DNA of 54,999 bases from Helicobacter baculiformis (GCF_900197685.1 NZ_FZMF01000026.1:1-54999), one strand, 5' to 3'. Shown: positions 8,480 through 20,481, counted from the stretch's first letter. Notes: a model not told the origin generated them from the letters alone. Numbers and translations: made by a program.

Positions 8480-8992
8480 TTACTTCTTTTGAGGTACAAA
8501 GAGCCACATCACAAAACGCCCCTCTGTCTTGGGTTCTTTTTGCGCGTCCGCAATATCGCTCATCATCGCATGCACGCGTTGCAAGACCTCTAAACCCGCT
8601 TTAGGATCGTGGCTTTCACGCCCGCGCAAGACCACTTTAAACTTGACATGCTTGCCCTCTTCTATGAACTCTCTGGCGTGCTTGACCTTGTAATTGATGT
8701 CGTTTTGGGCGATCTGGGTGGAGAGCTTGATCTCTTTGATCTCAATTTGCTTTTGCTTCTTTTTGGCTTCTTTGAGCTTTTTTTCAGCTTGGTAGCAATA
8801 CTTGCCATAATCCATCACCTTGCACACAGGGGGTTTTGCGCTCGCGCTAATGAGCACCAAATCCAAGCCCTGATTGCGCGCAATCTTTAGCGCTTCAGCC
8901 GCACTGATAATGCCAAATTGCTCGCCTCCATCGCCCACGCAACGCACTTCTCTAAAGGAGATTGCGTCATTCAACAAGACATCCTTACTCAA
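8480..8992 (-). CDS. infC: Translation initiation factor IF-3
   Basis: IF-3 binds the 30S subunit, checks start-codon pairing and prevents premature 50S joining. The N-domain (about 1-75) contains [20 protein letters not shown] and [13 protein letters not shown]. The linker is lysine-rich, and the C-domain holds [19 protein letters not shown] and [10 protein letters not shown]. The 170 residues are slightly short compared with H. pylori, which has a longer tail. The only sensible start is TTG at 8992, overlapping the thrS stop (TTTTGAG). A rare start codon on infC is typical because IF-3 then represses its own translation. Confidence 0.96.
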   Translation of the reverse strand: MSKDVLLNDAISFREVRCVGDGGEQFGIISAAEALKIARNQGLDLVLISASAKPPVCKVMDYGKYCYQAEKKLKEAKKKQKQIEIKEIKLSTQIAQNDINYKVKHAREFIEEGKHVKFKVVLRGRESHDPKAGLEVLQRVHAMMSDIADAQKEPKTEGRFVMWLFVPQKK

Positions 8993-10830
8993 AAACTAAC
9001 CTCTTGCATTTTCTCTTGACACATCTTAATAAACTCCTTGCTATTCATATTGTATTGTTGCCCCAAAGCGCGATCGCGAATGGCTAGGCTATTCTCTTGG
9101 GCTTCCTTAGCCCCCACCACTACGATCAAGGGCACTTTCTGTTTCTCTAGGGTGCGGATACGCTTGGCTAAACTCTCGTTCTTATGGGCTAATTCTACAA
9201 AAATGCCCGCTTGGCGCAACTGGGCACAAACGCTTTGAGCATAATCGTGCTGATCAACAGAAATGGGCACGAGCGCGACCTGCACGGGGGCGATGAAAAA
9301 GGGGAAATTCCCCCCGTAATGCTCGGTGAGTACGGCAATAAAACGCTCAAACGATCCCAAAATAGCCCGGTGAATCATCACGGGCATTTGCGGGCTGTCC
9401 TGTTCGCTCGCATAACTCAGATTGAAACGCGCGGGCAAATTCATATCCACCTGCACGGTGCCACATTGCCATTTACGCCTGATCGCGTCTGTGATTTTGA
9501 TGTCAATCTTGGGTCCATAAAACGCCCCCCCGCCCTCATCAATGCTAAAGGGCACGCCCTGCTCTTTTAGGGCTTCTTGGAGCGCGCTGGTGGCTTGCTC
9601 CCATACCTCATCGCTGCCGATGTACTTAGTCGGTTTGGTAGAGAGCTCTATTTCATACTCAAAGCCAAAAGCCCCCATCACCCTCTTAGTGAAGGCTAAA
9701 ATGGCTTGTACCTCCGCTTTGATCTGATCAAAGCGACAGAAGATATGCGCGTCATCTTGGGTGAACTCACGCACGCGCAACAAGCCATGTAAAACCCCGC
9801 TTTGCTCATGCCTGTGCACCACCCCGTATTCATAAAAACGCAAGGGTAAATCGCGATAAGAACGCAGGGCGTGTTGGTAGACCTTGATATGCCCCACACA
9901 ATTCATAGGCTTAATGCCGTACTCCACCTCATCAATGGTGGTAAAATACATGTTCTCTTTGTAATTGTCATAATGCCCGCTGATTTTCCACAAACTGCTC
10001 TTAAGAATCTCCGGTCCACGCACAGGCTCATACCCGCTGCGCAACAACGCCGCGCTCAATAAATCCTCAATGCGCTTGCGCAAACGCATGCCATTGGGCA
10101 ACCAAATGGGCAAACCCGCTCCCACTTCTTCATCAAATCTAAAGAGTCCAAGCTCTTGACCTAGCTTGCGGTGATCGCGCTTTTTGGCTTCTTCTAGTTG
10201 GGTTAAATACTCTTTCAAACTCTGCTTAGTGGCAAAGGCGATCCCATAAATGCGTTGCAACATCTCTTGACTGGCATCCCCTCCCAAGTACGCCCCGGCT
10301 AGTTTGGTGAGTTTGAAGTGCTGTAGAAACTTTGTATTGGGCAAATGGGGACCCCGACACAGATCCTCAAATTCTCCTTGTGCGTAGATACTCAGTCTAT
10401 CCTCCGGGATATTAGCCATCACGGCTTGTTTAAGAGAGTCGTCTTTAAAGCGTTGCTGGGCTTCTTGGCGATGACAATAACTCTTGGTGATGGGGTAAGC
10501 ATGCTGGGCGATCTCTAACATGGTCGCTTCAATGCGGGCTAAATCTTCTTCAGAAATTTTAACGCTTGTCTTAAAATCGTAGTAAAAGCCCTCTTCTACC
10601 ACGGGACCTACAAAAAATTGCGCGTCCGGGTAGAGTTGCGCGATGGCTTGTGCCATCAAATGGGCGCAAGAATGGCGCAAAATCTCTAAAGCCTCCGGAT
10701 TATCCCCAAATAAAACCGCCTGCGTGCCTGCTGTCGGTTGCCCCTCTTGTAAAAGCCCCAATTCTTGCGCGCTTTGCATATCATAAATAACCCCCCCTTT
10801 TTTGACACCAATCACCTCTCCCAACGCCAT
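8989..10830 (-). CDS. thrS: Threonyl-tRNA synthetase
   Basis: This class II aminoacyl-tRNA synthetase charges tRNA-Thr. The 613-residue protein has a very short N-terminal part compared with enzymes that carry a full TGS domain, as in H. pylori. It has the editing domain with [11 protein letters not shown] and [14 protein letters not shown], and the catalytic core with [27 protein letters not shown] and [12 protein letters not shown], then a C-terminal anticodon-binding domain ([10 protein letters not shown] onward). The chosen ATG follows AAAGG with almost no spacing, so a slightly later start such as GTG is possible. It forms an operon with infC, rpmI and rplT. Confidence 0.96.
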   Translation of the reverse strand: MALGEVIGVKKGGVIYDMQSAQELGLLQEGQPTAGTQAVLFGDNPEALEILRHSCAHLMAQAIAQLYPDAQFFVGPVVEEGFYYDFKTSVKISEEDLARIEATMLEIAQHAYPITKSYCHRQEAQQRFKDDSLKQAVMANIPEDRLSIYAQGEFEDLCRGPHLPNTKFLQHFKLTKLAGAYLGGDASQEMLQRIYGIAFATKQSLKEYLTQLEEAKKRDHRKLGQELGLFRFDEEVGAGLPIWLPNGMRLRKRIEDLLSAALLRSGYEPVRGPEILKSSLWKISGHYDNYKENMYFTTIDEVEYGIKPMNCVGHIKVYQHALRSYRDLPLRFYEYGVVHRHEQSGVLHGLLRVREFTQDDAHIFCRFDQIKAEVQAILAFTKRVMGAFGFEYEIELSTKPTKYIGSDEVWEQATSALQEALKEQGVPFSIDEGGGAFYGPKIDIKITDAIRRKWQCGTVQVDMNLPARFNLSYASEQDSPQMPVMIHRAILGSFERFIAVLTEHYGGNFPFFIAPVQVALVPISVDQHDYAQSVCAQLRQAGIFVELAHKNESLAKRIRTLEKQKVPLIVVVGAKEAQENSLAIRDRALGQQYNMNSKEFIKMCQEKMQEVSF

Positions 10831-10840
10831 CCTTTAATGT

Positions 10841-10966
10841 TTAACAACCGCTTGAGCCAAAACCGCACTGCACTTGAGAATCCACCTTTTCGGCATCGGG
10901 GTCTTTCATCGGTTGCAAACACCCCACCAAGAACAACGCGCACAGCAAAGCTAACACTCTATCCAT
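10841..10966 (-). CDS. Small lipoprotein upstream of thrS
   Basis: A 41-residue product starts MDRVLALLCALFLVGCLQPM. The hydrophobic segment ends in a lipobox (LVGC), giving a mature lipoprotein of only 26 residues with three further polar stretches and two Cys near the end (VQCGFGSSGC). A GGAAG site precedes the ATG, and the stop is 10 bases before thrS, so it heads that operon. H. pylori also has a very small unassigned gene just before thrS, which supports reality. Function unknown. Confidence 0.75.
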   Translation of the reverse strand: MDRVLALLCALFLVGCLQPMKDPDAEKVDSQVQCGFGSSGC

Positions 10967-11089
10967 TTCTCTTCCAAAAACACAAAAAACTGCCACAATT
11001 CTAGCAGTTTTGAGTTAAACCTTTGTTTAAAACCCCCCTAAGTTGACTTTAGCCATTCTTTTGTTAAGATCGCGCTTTAAAGGATTTGC

Positions 11090-12118
11090 ATGGACGAACA
11101 AAAACAAAAAGCCCTAGATTTAGCCATCAAGCAGATTGATAAGGTCTTTGGGAAGGGGGCGTTGATGCGCTGGGGAGATAAGGAAATTGAGCCCATTGAA
11201 GCCATTTCAACAGGCTCGCTAGGGTTGGACATCGCGCTAGGCATTGGGGGCGTGCCCAGGGGGCGTATTGTAGAGATCTATGGGCCTGAATCGAGTGGAA
11301 AAACCACCTTGACTTTGCACATCATCGCCCAAGCGCAAAGGGAGGGAGGGACATGCGCTTTTGTTGATGCTGAACACGCCTTAGATGTGCAGTATGCCAA
11401 AAAATTGGGTGTGGATGTGGATAATTTGCTCATCTCCCAGCCGGATACGGGTGAAGAAGCCCTAGAGATTTTAGAGACTCTAGCGCGCAGCGGGGCGGTG
11501 GATGTGATCGCTGTGGATTCTGTGGCCGCGCTCACCCCGCGCGCTGAGATTGAGGGGGATATGGGGGATCAGCATGTAGGCTTGCAGGCGCGCTTGATGA
11601 GCCAAGCCCTGCGCAAGATCACGGGCGTGTTGCACAAGATGAACACAACTTTAGTGTTTATCAACCAAATCCGCATGAAAATTGGCATGATGGGCTATGG
11701 AAGCCCAGAGACCACCACGGGGGGCAATGCTTTAAAATTCTATGCTAGCGTGCGCTTGGATATTCGGCGCATCGCCACTCTCAAACAAAACGATCAATCC
11801 ATTGGCAACCGCGTCAAGGTAAAAGTGGTGAAGAACAAGGTAGCCCCCCCCTTTAAAGAAGCCGAATTTGATGTGATCTATGGGGAGGGAATCAGCCATG
11901 CGGGCGAATTGATTGATTATGGGGTGAAATTGGACATTGTGGATAAAAGCGGGGCGTGGTTTAGCTATCAGGATAGAAAACTAGGGCAGGGCAAGGAGGC
12001 TTCTAGGTTGAATCTCAAAGACAATCCGGATTTGGCTTTAGAGATTGAAGCCAAGATCAAAGAAAAGCTTTGTTTTAGTCATAAGACTCCCATGCTAGAC
12101 ATGCCTACTGAGATTTGA
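11090..12118 (+). CDS. recA: Recombinase RecA
   Basis: RecA is the DNA strand-exchange protein of homologous recombination and natural transformation, and the co-protease of damage responses where present. The Walker A motif GPESSGKT lies at residues 65-72, a Walker B-type [10 protein letters not shown] near 142, and DNA-binding loops include [20 protein letters not shown]. The 342 residues are close to the H. pylori length. AAAGGA lies before the ATG. A run of eight C (11844-11851, encoding APP) lies in frame within the gene. The next reading frame follows after one base. Confidence 0.98.
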   Translation: MDEQKQKALDLAIKQIDKVFGKGALMRWGDKEIEPIEAISTGSLGLDIALGIGGVPRGRIVEIYGPESSGKTTLTLHIIAQAQREGGTCAFVDAEHALDVQYAKKLGVDVDNLLISQPDTGEEALEILETLARSGAVDVIAVDSVAALTPRAEIEGDMGDQHVGLQARLMSQALRKITGVLHKMNTTLVFINQIRMKIGMMGYGSPETTTGGNALKFYASVRLDIRRIATLKQNDQSIGNRVKVKVVKNKVAPPFKEAEFDVIYGEGISHAGELIDYGVKLDIVDKSGAWFSYQDRKLGQGKEASRLNLKDNPDLALEIEAKIKEKLCFSHKTPMLDMPTEI

Positions 12119-12119
12119 A

Positions 12120-12370
12120 ATGTTGTTAACCCTGTGGCAGTTGACTTATCTGTATCGCCATGCCTTGCTGTTGTTTGCTGGACTTGTGTTGCTGGGGCTA
12201 TATATTGGCACTTTGCTCTTTGGAGAAAACTCATTTGAAGTGCTCAATACCCTCAGAAACAAACAGGCTAATTTACAGGCCAGTGTACAAAACTTGCAGT
12301 ACGAAAATGCCAAACTACAAAAACAACTCTTTGAACTCAAGGAGTTAGAGCCTCTGACAAGTACGCGCTG

Positions 12371-12371
<1 letters not shown>
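12120..12371 (+). CDS. FtsB/DivIC-like septum protein
   Basis: This 83-residue bitopic membrane protein has a helix at about 14-34 (HALLLFAGLVLLGLYIGTLL). It is followed by a heptad-type coiled coil at 40-76 (LRNKQANLQASVQNLQYENA onwards). This shape matches FtsB/DivIC septum-formation initiators, which bridge FtsL and FtsQ at the division site. Assignment rests on architecture, not on specific residues. It sits tightly between recA and the AMIN-domain gene. In H. pylori eno lies between recA and its counterpart; here eno is absent. Confidence 0.72.
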
Positions 12372-14621
<2,250 letters not shown>

Positions 14622-14622
<1 letters not shown>

Positions 14623-15506
14623 TGCCCTTTGTGCGTGAAATCTTTGAAGTCCCTGCGCCGATGAAGGCGTGGGCTTTTGTGAGCCATGTCTTGGCATGCT
14701 CGCGCGCGCAAGCCCAAAGCGTGTTGGATCGCGGGCGTTTGCGCTATCTCAATGGGGTTTGTGTGCGCAAATCTGAACGCATTGTAGGGCAGGTCGCCCT
14801 GCTCCACTTTAAAGCGCTCCACCCCCCCACTCTCACCCCCCTTTTTAGCACCCCCTTTTTTGAGATTTATTGCAAGCCCAAAAATCTCTACTCCCACCCT
14901 AAGAACCACCAAAGTACTAGTCTCTATGAGAGCGTGCACGCGCGCAACCCTGAGGCTAGATTGATCCACCGCCTAGATTATGAAACCAGCGGGTTAGTGA
15001 TGGTGAGCACACAAAAGCGCTATGAAAACGCGCTCAGAACACTCTTTAGCACGCGCCAAATAAAAAAGACCTACCATGCCCTTGTGCAGGGCGATGTAAG
15101 CGCCTATGCACAGGGGGATTTTAGTGTGATCTTGCCCATTTTAGAACCCAAGATCAAACACGCGGATTTGGCTATCCGTTGTAAAATCGCTAAGGAGGGC
15201 AAGCCTAGCGCGACCACGATAGAAATTTTAGATTTTTGCCCCCACACCCAGCGCACCCGGCTTAAAATCACCCCACATACCGGGCGCACACACCAAATCC
15301 GCCTGCATTTGAGCGCGCTAGGCTTCCCCATTGTGGGCGAACCTCTTTACACCCATGACGGGCATGCTAGGGCGTATTTGGACGCTAAGAGGGCAGATTT
15401 TCAGGGGAGCTTTCAATCCTTGCAAACCCAGCTCGCCCTAGAGGCGACAGGCTTAGAATTTGAGCTCTTTGGACTGAGGTATGGGATTGTCCACACCGCA
15501 CTATAA
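14622..15506 (+). CDS. RluA-family pseudouridine synthase
   Basis: This 294-residue enzyme isomerises uridine in rRNA or tRNA. An S4-like RNA-binding domain lies near the N-terminus (SHVLACSRAQAQSVLDRGRL). The catalytic motif IHRLDYETSGLVM contains the active-site Asp, and TGRTHQIRLHLSALGFPIVG is the second conserved block. The target position cannot be told from sequence. The ATG overlaps the pyrG stop (TAATG). The same family sits close to pyrG in H. pylori. Confidence 0.88.
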
Positions 15507-15668
15507 AGCTTTTCATGTTCACAGAGCCTAGCTTCTCTTAGTGATAAGCGTCCCTCTCGTTAGAAAGGGATGACTCACGAGCTTAAAGCGCTAAAGCACT
15601 CGTCAGCTCTTTACAGCACAAGCCCCACCAGAAAGGTCTTGGATAATGGTTATGATGTATCTGTGGAT

Positions 15669-16033
15669 CTAGTTTTCTCTAAAGGTTGCCGCCCTCCCAG
15701 TAACCTTAATGATCGGAGTACTGAAACTCTTTTTGATAATTTGATACCTTGGCAACAGAATTGTATCACACCTGCAAGCAGCAATGGCTTTGTTGAGCAG
15801 TAGCGCAGTCATGTTGCGCATATTGTTGTGCTTAGAAGGATTATAGGGCATTTCTGCACTGACTACACCACCTATCTTAAAATCATTGCTATTAAACTGC
15901 ACGAGATAGTTCACATTGTGATCAAATTTTGCTGCTACTGTGCGTGTACTACTACACCCATTTAAAACAAGACCTGCAAAGGTTAAGCTAGCAAGAGAGA
16001 GAGAGAGAAGAATTTCCCAACGCGGCGCGACAT
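15669..16033 (-). pseudogene. Lipoprotein gene switched off at a CT repeat
   Basis: On the minus strand AAGGAG precedes an ATG at 16033. The signal sequence MSRRVGKFFSLSLLLA then hits a TAA. With one CT unit fewer (or two more) the frame continues as LASLTFAGLVLNGCSSTRTV, a textbook lipobox (LNGC). It runs on through about 85 mature residues (LVQFNSNDFKIGGVVSAEMP, then LLNKAIAACRCDTILLPRYQ, then IIKVTGRAATF) to TAG 15669. The full product would be about 120 residues. Everything except the repeat length is intact, which points to phase variation rather than decay. The family was not recognised. It stands alone between the pseudouridine synthase gene and rplI. Confidence 0.8.
15994..16007 (-). 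repeat. (CT)7 dinucleotide repeat in signal-peptide codons
   Basis: Seven CT units on the coding strand lie 25 bases after the ATG of the lipoprotein gene. With seven units the frame is closed; six or nine units would open it. Placement inside the signal peptide is common for translational switches because length changes there are tolerated. Confidence 0.85.
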
Positions 16034-16118
16034 CAAAAGCTCCTTAAAAATTTAAATAGCGGTTATTCTATCCTAATTAGTTGTGCTCTGTCTTAAAGGC
16101 ATTTTAAAACTAATGCTC

Positions 16119-16124
16119 TATAAT
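16119..16124 (+). promoter_or_regulatory. -10 box of the rplI operon
   Basis: An exact TATAAT precedes the rplI ATG by 34 bases, with AAAGGAG at 16146-16152 as ribosome-binding site. Confidence 0.6.
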
Positions 16125-16157
16125 GTCCGTTTGTCTAGACACTCTAAAGGAGTTTGT

Positions 16158-16604
16158 ATGAAGGTGTTATTGCTACAGGATGTCAAAAACTTGGGTAAGG
16201 CAGGAGATGTGTGCGAAGTGAAAGATGGGTATGGAAATAATTTTCTCATCGCTAAAAAGCTCGCCCAAATTGCCACCAAAGAAGCGCTCAACAAATACAA
16301 AGCCGTCCAAAAGAAGCGCGCGCAATTAGAAGCTCAAGAATTAGCCGCTAAACAGGAGATCGCCCAAAAATTAGAGGGCATTACTTTACAAATTATTAAG
16401 AAAGTTGGGGCTAATGGGGCGCTGTTTGGCTCGATCACCAAAGAAGAGGTGGTAGAAGCCCTACAGGCACAACACTCTTTAGAAGTTGATAAAAAAATCC
16501 TCGAACTCAAAACCCCTATCAAGAGCACCGGGATTTACGAAATTGATGTCAAGCTAGGGCATGGCATCACCGGCGTGCTCAAAATTGATGTGGTGGCTGA
16601 GTAG
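16158..16604 (+). CDS. rplI: 50S ribosomal protein L9
   Basis: The 148-residue product begins [20 protein letters not shown], the conserved N-terminal globular domain of L9, with [13 protein letters not shown]. It continues into a long lysine/glutamate helix and a C-terminal domain ([32 protein letters not shown]). ATG 16158 with AAAGGAG is chosen over the longer reading frame. The stop is three bases before hslV. Confidence 0.97.
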   Translation: MKVLLLQDVKNLGKAGDVCEVKDGYGNNFLIAKKLAQIATKEALNKYKAVQKKRAQLEAQELAAKQEIAQKLEGITLQIIKKVGANGALFGSITKEEVVEALQAQHSLEVDKKILELKTPIKSTGIYEIDVKLGHGITGVLKIDVVAE

Positions 16605-16607
16605 GAG

Positions 16608-17150
16608 ATGTTTCACGCCACCACCATTTTAGGCTATAAAACGCATTTTGAGGGCAAGGATTACGCCATCATCGGGGGAGATGGGCAGGTGAGCTTTGGC
16701 AATTGTGTGCTCAAGGGCAATGCCACCAAAATCCGCACTTTACACCATAACCAGATTTTAAGCGGGTTTGCTGGAAGCACTGCGGACGCTTTTAGTTTGT
16801 TTGACATGTTTGAGCGCATTTTAGAGGGCAAAAAGGGGGATTTGTTTAAGAGCGTGGTGGATTTTAGCAAGGAGTGGCGCAAGGATAAGTTTTTGCGCCG
16901 CTTGGAGGCGATGATGATCGTGCTCAATAAACAATCCATCTTTATTTTGAGCGGGACGGGCGATGTGGTCGAACCCGAAGATGGCAAGATCGCCGCTATT
17001 GGGAGCGGGGGCAATTACGCCTTGAGTGCGGCGCGCGCGCTGGATCAATTCGCCAACTTGCCCCCTAGAAGCCTTGTAGAAGAGTCGCTTAAAATCGCGG
17101 GCGCGCTGTGCATTTACACCAACCAAAATATTAAAATCTTGGAGCTTTGA
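16608..17150 (+). CDS. hslV: ATP-dependent protease subunit HslV
   Basis: HslV is the peptidase of the HslUV (ClpQY) complex, an N-terminal-threonine hydrolase related to proteasome beta subunits. The N-terminus [11 protein letters not shown] contains the Thr that becomes the nucleophile after removal of a few residues. [39 protein letters not shown] and [16 protein letters not shown] are family blocks. The 180 residues match H. pylori exactly in length. hslU follows after one base. Confidence 0.96.
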   Translation: MFHATTILGYKTHFEGKDYAIIGGDGQVSFGNCVLKGNATKIRTLHHNQILSGFAGSTADAFSLFDMFERILEGKKGDLFKSVVDFSKEWRKDKFLRRLEAMMIVLNKQSIFILSGTGDVVEPEDGKIAAIGSGGNYALSAARALDQFANLPPRSLVEESLKIAGALCIYTNQNIKILEL

Positions 17151-17151
17151 G

Positions 17152-18489
17152 ATGAACACCGACAAGCTGGACATGACCCCCCAAGAGATTGTTACCTATT
17201 TAGACGATTACATCATCGAGCAACAAGACGCTAAAAAGATGATCGCCATTGCCTTGCGTAATCGCTGGCGGCGTTTGCAATTGAGTAAGGAGTTGCAAGA
17301 AGAGGTTACGCCCAAGAATATCTTGATGATTGGCTCAACAGGGGTGGGTAAAACAGAGATCGCACGGCGCATGGCTAAGATGATGGGCTTGCCCTTTATC
17401 AAGGTGGAGGCGAGCAAATACACCGAAGTGGGCTTTGTGGGGCGCGATGTGGAGTCGATGGTGCGCGATTTGGTGGCAACAAGCATTAATTTAGTGGAGA
17501 GCGAACAAAAGGAGAGAAATAAAGAGAAGATTGAGGATCTCATTGTCGAGAGGATCACCAAGAAATTATTGCCCGCCCTGCCCAATGGTGTTAGCGAAGC
17601 TAAAAAAGAAGAATACGCGCTCAATTTTGAAAAAACCAAAGAAAAAGTCAAGGGCACAGCCCTAGATCATGTCAAAATTGAGATCGAATTGCACAAAAAG
17701 CATTTAGAGGGGGATTTCAATGTGCCCCCTGAGATCATCAAGGTGCAAGAGAGTATTATCAAGGTGCTCAATAGGGAGGGCGAGAAGGTGAGCAAAGAGA
17801 TGACCATCAAAGAAGCTAAAGAAGCCTTGCGCCATGATGTCTCACAAACCATCTTGGACATGGAGCGCGTGCAGATGGAGGGCGTACAACGCGCCGCTCA
17901 ATCGGGAGTGATTTTTATTGATGAGATCGATAAGATCGCCGTAGGGGTTAAAGAGGGGAGCAGGCAAGACCCTAGCAAAGAGGGCGTACAACGCGATCTC
18001 TTGCCCATTGTAGAGGGCAGTGTGATCAACACCAAGTACGGACCTGTGGCGACCGATCATATCCTCTTCATTGCAGCCGGGGCGTTTCACTTGAGCAAAC
18101 CTAGCGATCTCATCCCCGAATTGCAGGGGCGTTTCCCCTTGCGAGTGGAGTTAGAGAGTCTCTCTGAGGAGATCATGTACGCCATTCTCACACGCACTAA
18201 GAGCTCCATCATTAGGCAATACCAAGCCCTTTTAGCCGTAGAGGGCGTGGAGCTTGTCTTTGAACCTGAAGCCCTTAGAGAATTGGCAAGACTTTCTTTT
18301 TTAGCCAATCAGAGTACCGAAGACATCGGCGCGCGCCGCTTGCACACCACGATTGAAAAGGTGTTAGAAGACATCAGTTTTGACGCATCGAGTTACAAGG
18401 GACAGAGCGTGATCGTCACCAAAGATCAAGTGAGTCAAAAACTTCAAAATCTCGTAGAAAATGTGGATTTAGCCCGCTTTATTCTCTGA
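17152..18489 (+). CDS. hslU: ATP-dependent protease ATPase subunit HslU
   Basis: This AAA+ unfoldase feeds substrates to HslV. Walker A GSTGVGKT lies at 61-68, and VEASKYTEVGFVGRDVESMV follows. The I-domain occupies roughly 110-230, Walker B is FIDEIDKIA near 257, and DIGARRLHTTIEKVLEDI marks the C-terminal AAA+ part. The 445 residues are normal. Its TGA overlaps the ATG of era (TGATG). Confidence 0.97.
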   Translation: MNTDKLDMTPQEIVTYLDDYIIEQQDAKKMIAIALRNRWRRLQLSKELQEEVTPKNILMIGSTGVGKTEIARRMAKMMGLPFIKVEASKYTEVGFVGRDVESMVRDLVATSINLVESEQKERNKEKIEDLIVERITKKLLPALPNGVSEAKKEEYALNFEKTKEKVKGTALDHVKIEIELHKKHLEGDFNVPPEIIKVQESIIKVLNREGEKVSKEMTIKEAKEALRHDVSQTILDMERVQMEGVQRAAQSGVIFIDEIDKIAVGVKEGSRQDPSKEGVQRDLLPIVEGSVINTKYGPVATDHILFIAAGAFHLSKPSDLIPELQGRFPLRVELESLSEEIMYAILTRTKSSIIRQYQALLAVEGVELVFEPEALRELARLSFLANQSTEDIGARRLHTTIEKVLEDISFDASSYKGQSVIVTKDQVSQKLQNLVENVDLARFIL

Positions 18490-19412
18490 TGACAAAATCC
18501 GGTTTTATCGCACTGCTTGGACGACCCAACGCGGGCAAAAGCACCTTACTCAACGCGCTTTTGCAGGAGAAAATCGCTTTGATCTCGCACAAAGCCAACG
18601 CCACGCGCAAGACATTAAAGGGGATTGTACCCTTCAGTGACGCGCAAGGGGTGGCATGCCAGATGATCTTTGTGGACACGCCCGGGCTTTCTGAACCCCA
18701 AAAACTCTTGGATCGGGCGATGCAATTAGAGAGCGCGCGCGCGCTCAAAACATGCGATCTCTGTGTGTTTGTAGCCAGTGTGCATGAGAATTTGCAAGGC
18801 TATCAAGACTTTTTAACCCTTTGTGGCGATAAACCCCATATTGTCGCGCTCAATAAAATAGACACGCTCACGCACGCCCAACTGCTTGCCAAAATACAGC
18901 CCTATCAAGCTTACAATACTGCATTCAGCGCTCTTGTGCCCTTGAGCGCGACCAAGTGCAAGAATTTGGAGGGTTTGTTACAAGAAATCGCCAAGCTCTT
19001 GCCCTGTGCTCCCTTTTATTACGATTCAGAACTGCTCAGCGACGCGCAGACAAAAGAAATCTACAAAGAGATGATTCGCGAACAGATCTTTGCGCATTTG
19101 AGTCAGGAGATCCCCTATGCAAGCGATGTCCTCATCACGCGTTTTATCCAAGAACCCCAGTTAGATCGCATCCATGCCCAAATCATTGTAGAAAAAGAGA
19201 GTCAGCAAAAAATGGTGGTGGGCAAGGGGGCGTGGGTGATTAAAAAAATCAGCAAGCAAGCGCGTTTGAACATGCAAGCTTTTGGGGGTAAAAAGGTCTT
19301 TTTGCGCCTAGAGGTGGTGGTGTGCAAAAATTGGAGTCAAAGACAAGATCAGCTAAAAAAAATGGGCTATGTGGTAGAGTGGGGCCCTCCATCTTTAATT
19401 TCCAATAAATAG
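18489..19412 (+). CDS. era: GTPase Era
   Basis: Era is an essential GTPase that binds 16S rRNA during 30S maturation. The G domain (about 1-170) has GRPNAGKST (G1), DTPGL (G3) and NKID (G4). The C-terminal type-2 KH domain contains VVGKGAWVIKKISKQARLNM. The 307 residues are typical. It ends the rplI-hslV-hslU-era cluster, as in H. pylori. Confidence 0.96.
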   Translation: MTKSGFIALLGRPNAGKSTLLNALLQEKIALISHKANATRKTLKGIVPFSDAQGVACQMIFVDTPGLSEPQKLLDRAMQLESARALKTCDLCVFVASVHENLQGYQDFLTLCGDKPHIVALNKIDTLTHAQLLAKIQPYQAYNTAFSALVPLSATKCKNLEGLLQEIAKLLPCAPFYYDSELLSDAQTKEIYKEMIREQIFAHLSQEIPYASDVLITRFIQEPQLDRIHAQIIVEKESQQKMVVGKGAWVIKKISKQARLNMQAFGGKKVFLRLEVVVCKNWSQRQDQLKKMGYVVEWGPPSLISNK

Positions 19413-19438
19413 GGATGTGGTGTTAATGGGGGCTATGT

Positions 19439-19836
19439 GTGCTGTTGTGCGTGTTAGTGTGTGTTTTGGGGTTTGAAAACAAGAAGCTTACCAAAAAAGA
19501 CATCAAACCCCCCGAGCGATTCCTACAATCTTATTCGATACAAAAAGTATTTTAGGAAGGTGTTTTTAGAATATCGCGATATTGGGTTTATTATAAAAAC
19601 CTAGACTATTTAGTTTGTGGTTGATAAGACAAACCCCAAATTAATCCTTTGCAATCCGCGAAAGTAAGGCGCTGGTAGGGTCTAAGGTGAGTGATAAAAT
19701 GCGTGAAGGTAATAAAGTTACTCCTGCTGGCTTTTATCATATTCTCAATAAAAATTATAGATTTGGATGCCTACTACGGGCTTTTTTGTTGGAATCTAAT
19801 TACTCTAACCCCTAACTCCCTAGACATCACGCTCAG
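19439..19836 (+). pseudogene. Broken csd6-like L,D-transpeptidase-fold gene
   Basis: Directly after era, where H. pylori has csd6, the plus strand carries pieces of one protein in several frames. These are a hydrophobic leader (VLLCVLVCVLGFENKKLTKK), DIKPPERFLQSYSIQKV, then KVFLEYRDIGFIIK, then VGSKVSDKMREGNKVTPAGF, then LDLDAYYG, LLESNYSNP and NSLDITLR. The REGN-VTPAGFY and YYG-LESNY pieces resemble the YkuD fold used by Csd6, a carboxypeptidase that trims peptidoglycan peptides. The region holding the catalytic HxG and SxGC motifs was not found. Several frameshifts and stops make it non-functional. The far end overlaps the tail of a minus-strand remnant. Confidence 0.55.
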
Positions 19837-20481
19837 GTGCACAGCCAAAATATTGCCTTGATCGTCTATTTCAACTTCTAAGTTTTTGTATTTTTCATAG
19901 AATTTAGGGGCTAGGATGTGGTTAAAATAGTCATCACCCTTAGGGGTGCGCATAACATTAATATCCCATGGATTCCAATCCAAAGGGTTTTCCCATGACT
20001 TTTTGCTATCCATTTTGCTATCATGTAAATAATTTCTATATGTATAAAAAAATTTTCTTTAATATGTTTCCAAGCCACCAGCACAGATGAAAAAGAATGA
20101 TACAAACTTTTTTCTTCGTCTTTGCATGTAAAATCAATGAGATTTCCTAGGAACATTTCACCAATAAAGGCAATATACTCGCTTGCATAGCTTGGTTGTG
20201 GGTCGTTTTCAAAAAGATTTTTGTCTAGAGTATCCAATGAATAGATATCGTATTGTCCCATGAACCCCTCATCAATCTCAAAATTTAACGGCGCTTCTTG
20301 TAGAATGTGATATTCAAAGTATTCTAAAATATCTAGTTTTGTAATTCATGGATAAGTCAATAAGATTTTTACATCCAAAGACTCTTGCCCCAAAACTCTT
20401 GTAATTAACCGATCCAACCCATGCTGATAAATAAAGATCAAAGAGATCGCTGTGTTGATTTATCATCGCGCGTAGTTTCAT
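19774..20481 (-). pseudogene. Decayed minus-strand gene of unknown function
   Basis: The pieces line up into one protein. MKLRAMINQHSDLFDLYLS starts at 20481. A frame change then gives QHGLDRLITRVLGQESLDVK and ILLTYP, followed by an in-frame TGA. ITKLDILEYFEYHILQEAPL leads into MGQYDIYSLDTLDKNLFEND and EEKSLYHSFSSVLVAWKHIK. A run of seven T (20046-20052) shifts the frame, and the rest is KMDSKKSWENPLDWNPWDIN, MRTPKGDDYFNHILAPKFYE and a final EVEIDDQGNILAVHLSVMSR. At least three lesions show it is dead. One extra T in the T7 run would repair the last break. No family was recognised; it may be a DUF of the immunity-protein kind, which is a guess. Confidence 0.5.

Noticed and set aside
11844-11851. 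C8 run inside recA as a possible phase switch
   Set aside because: It encodes the conserved APP of RecA, the gene is needed for repair, and no switching of recA is known; similar C7/G7 runs occur in pyrG, nadE, lpxK, thrC and gyrB without sign of function.
15540-15575. TCCCT...AGGGA hairpin after the pseudouridine synthase as a terminator
   Set aside because: Five-pair stem with a ten-base loop and no T-run on either strand.
15570-15803. Plus-strand 77-codon frame after the pseudouridine synthase
   Set aside because: It overlaps the tail of the phase-variable lipoprotein gene on the other strand, whose lipobox, ribosome-binding site and clean frame are much stronger evidence.
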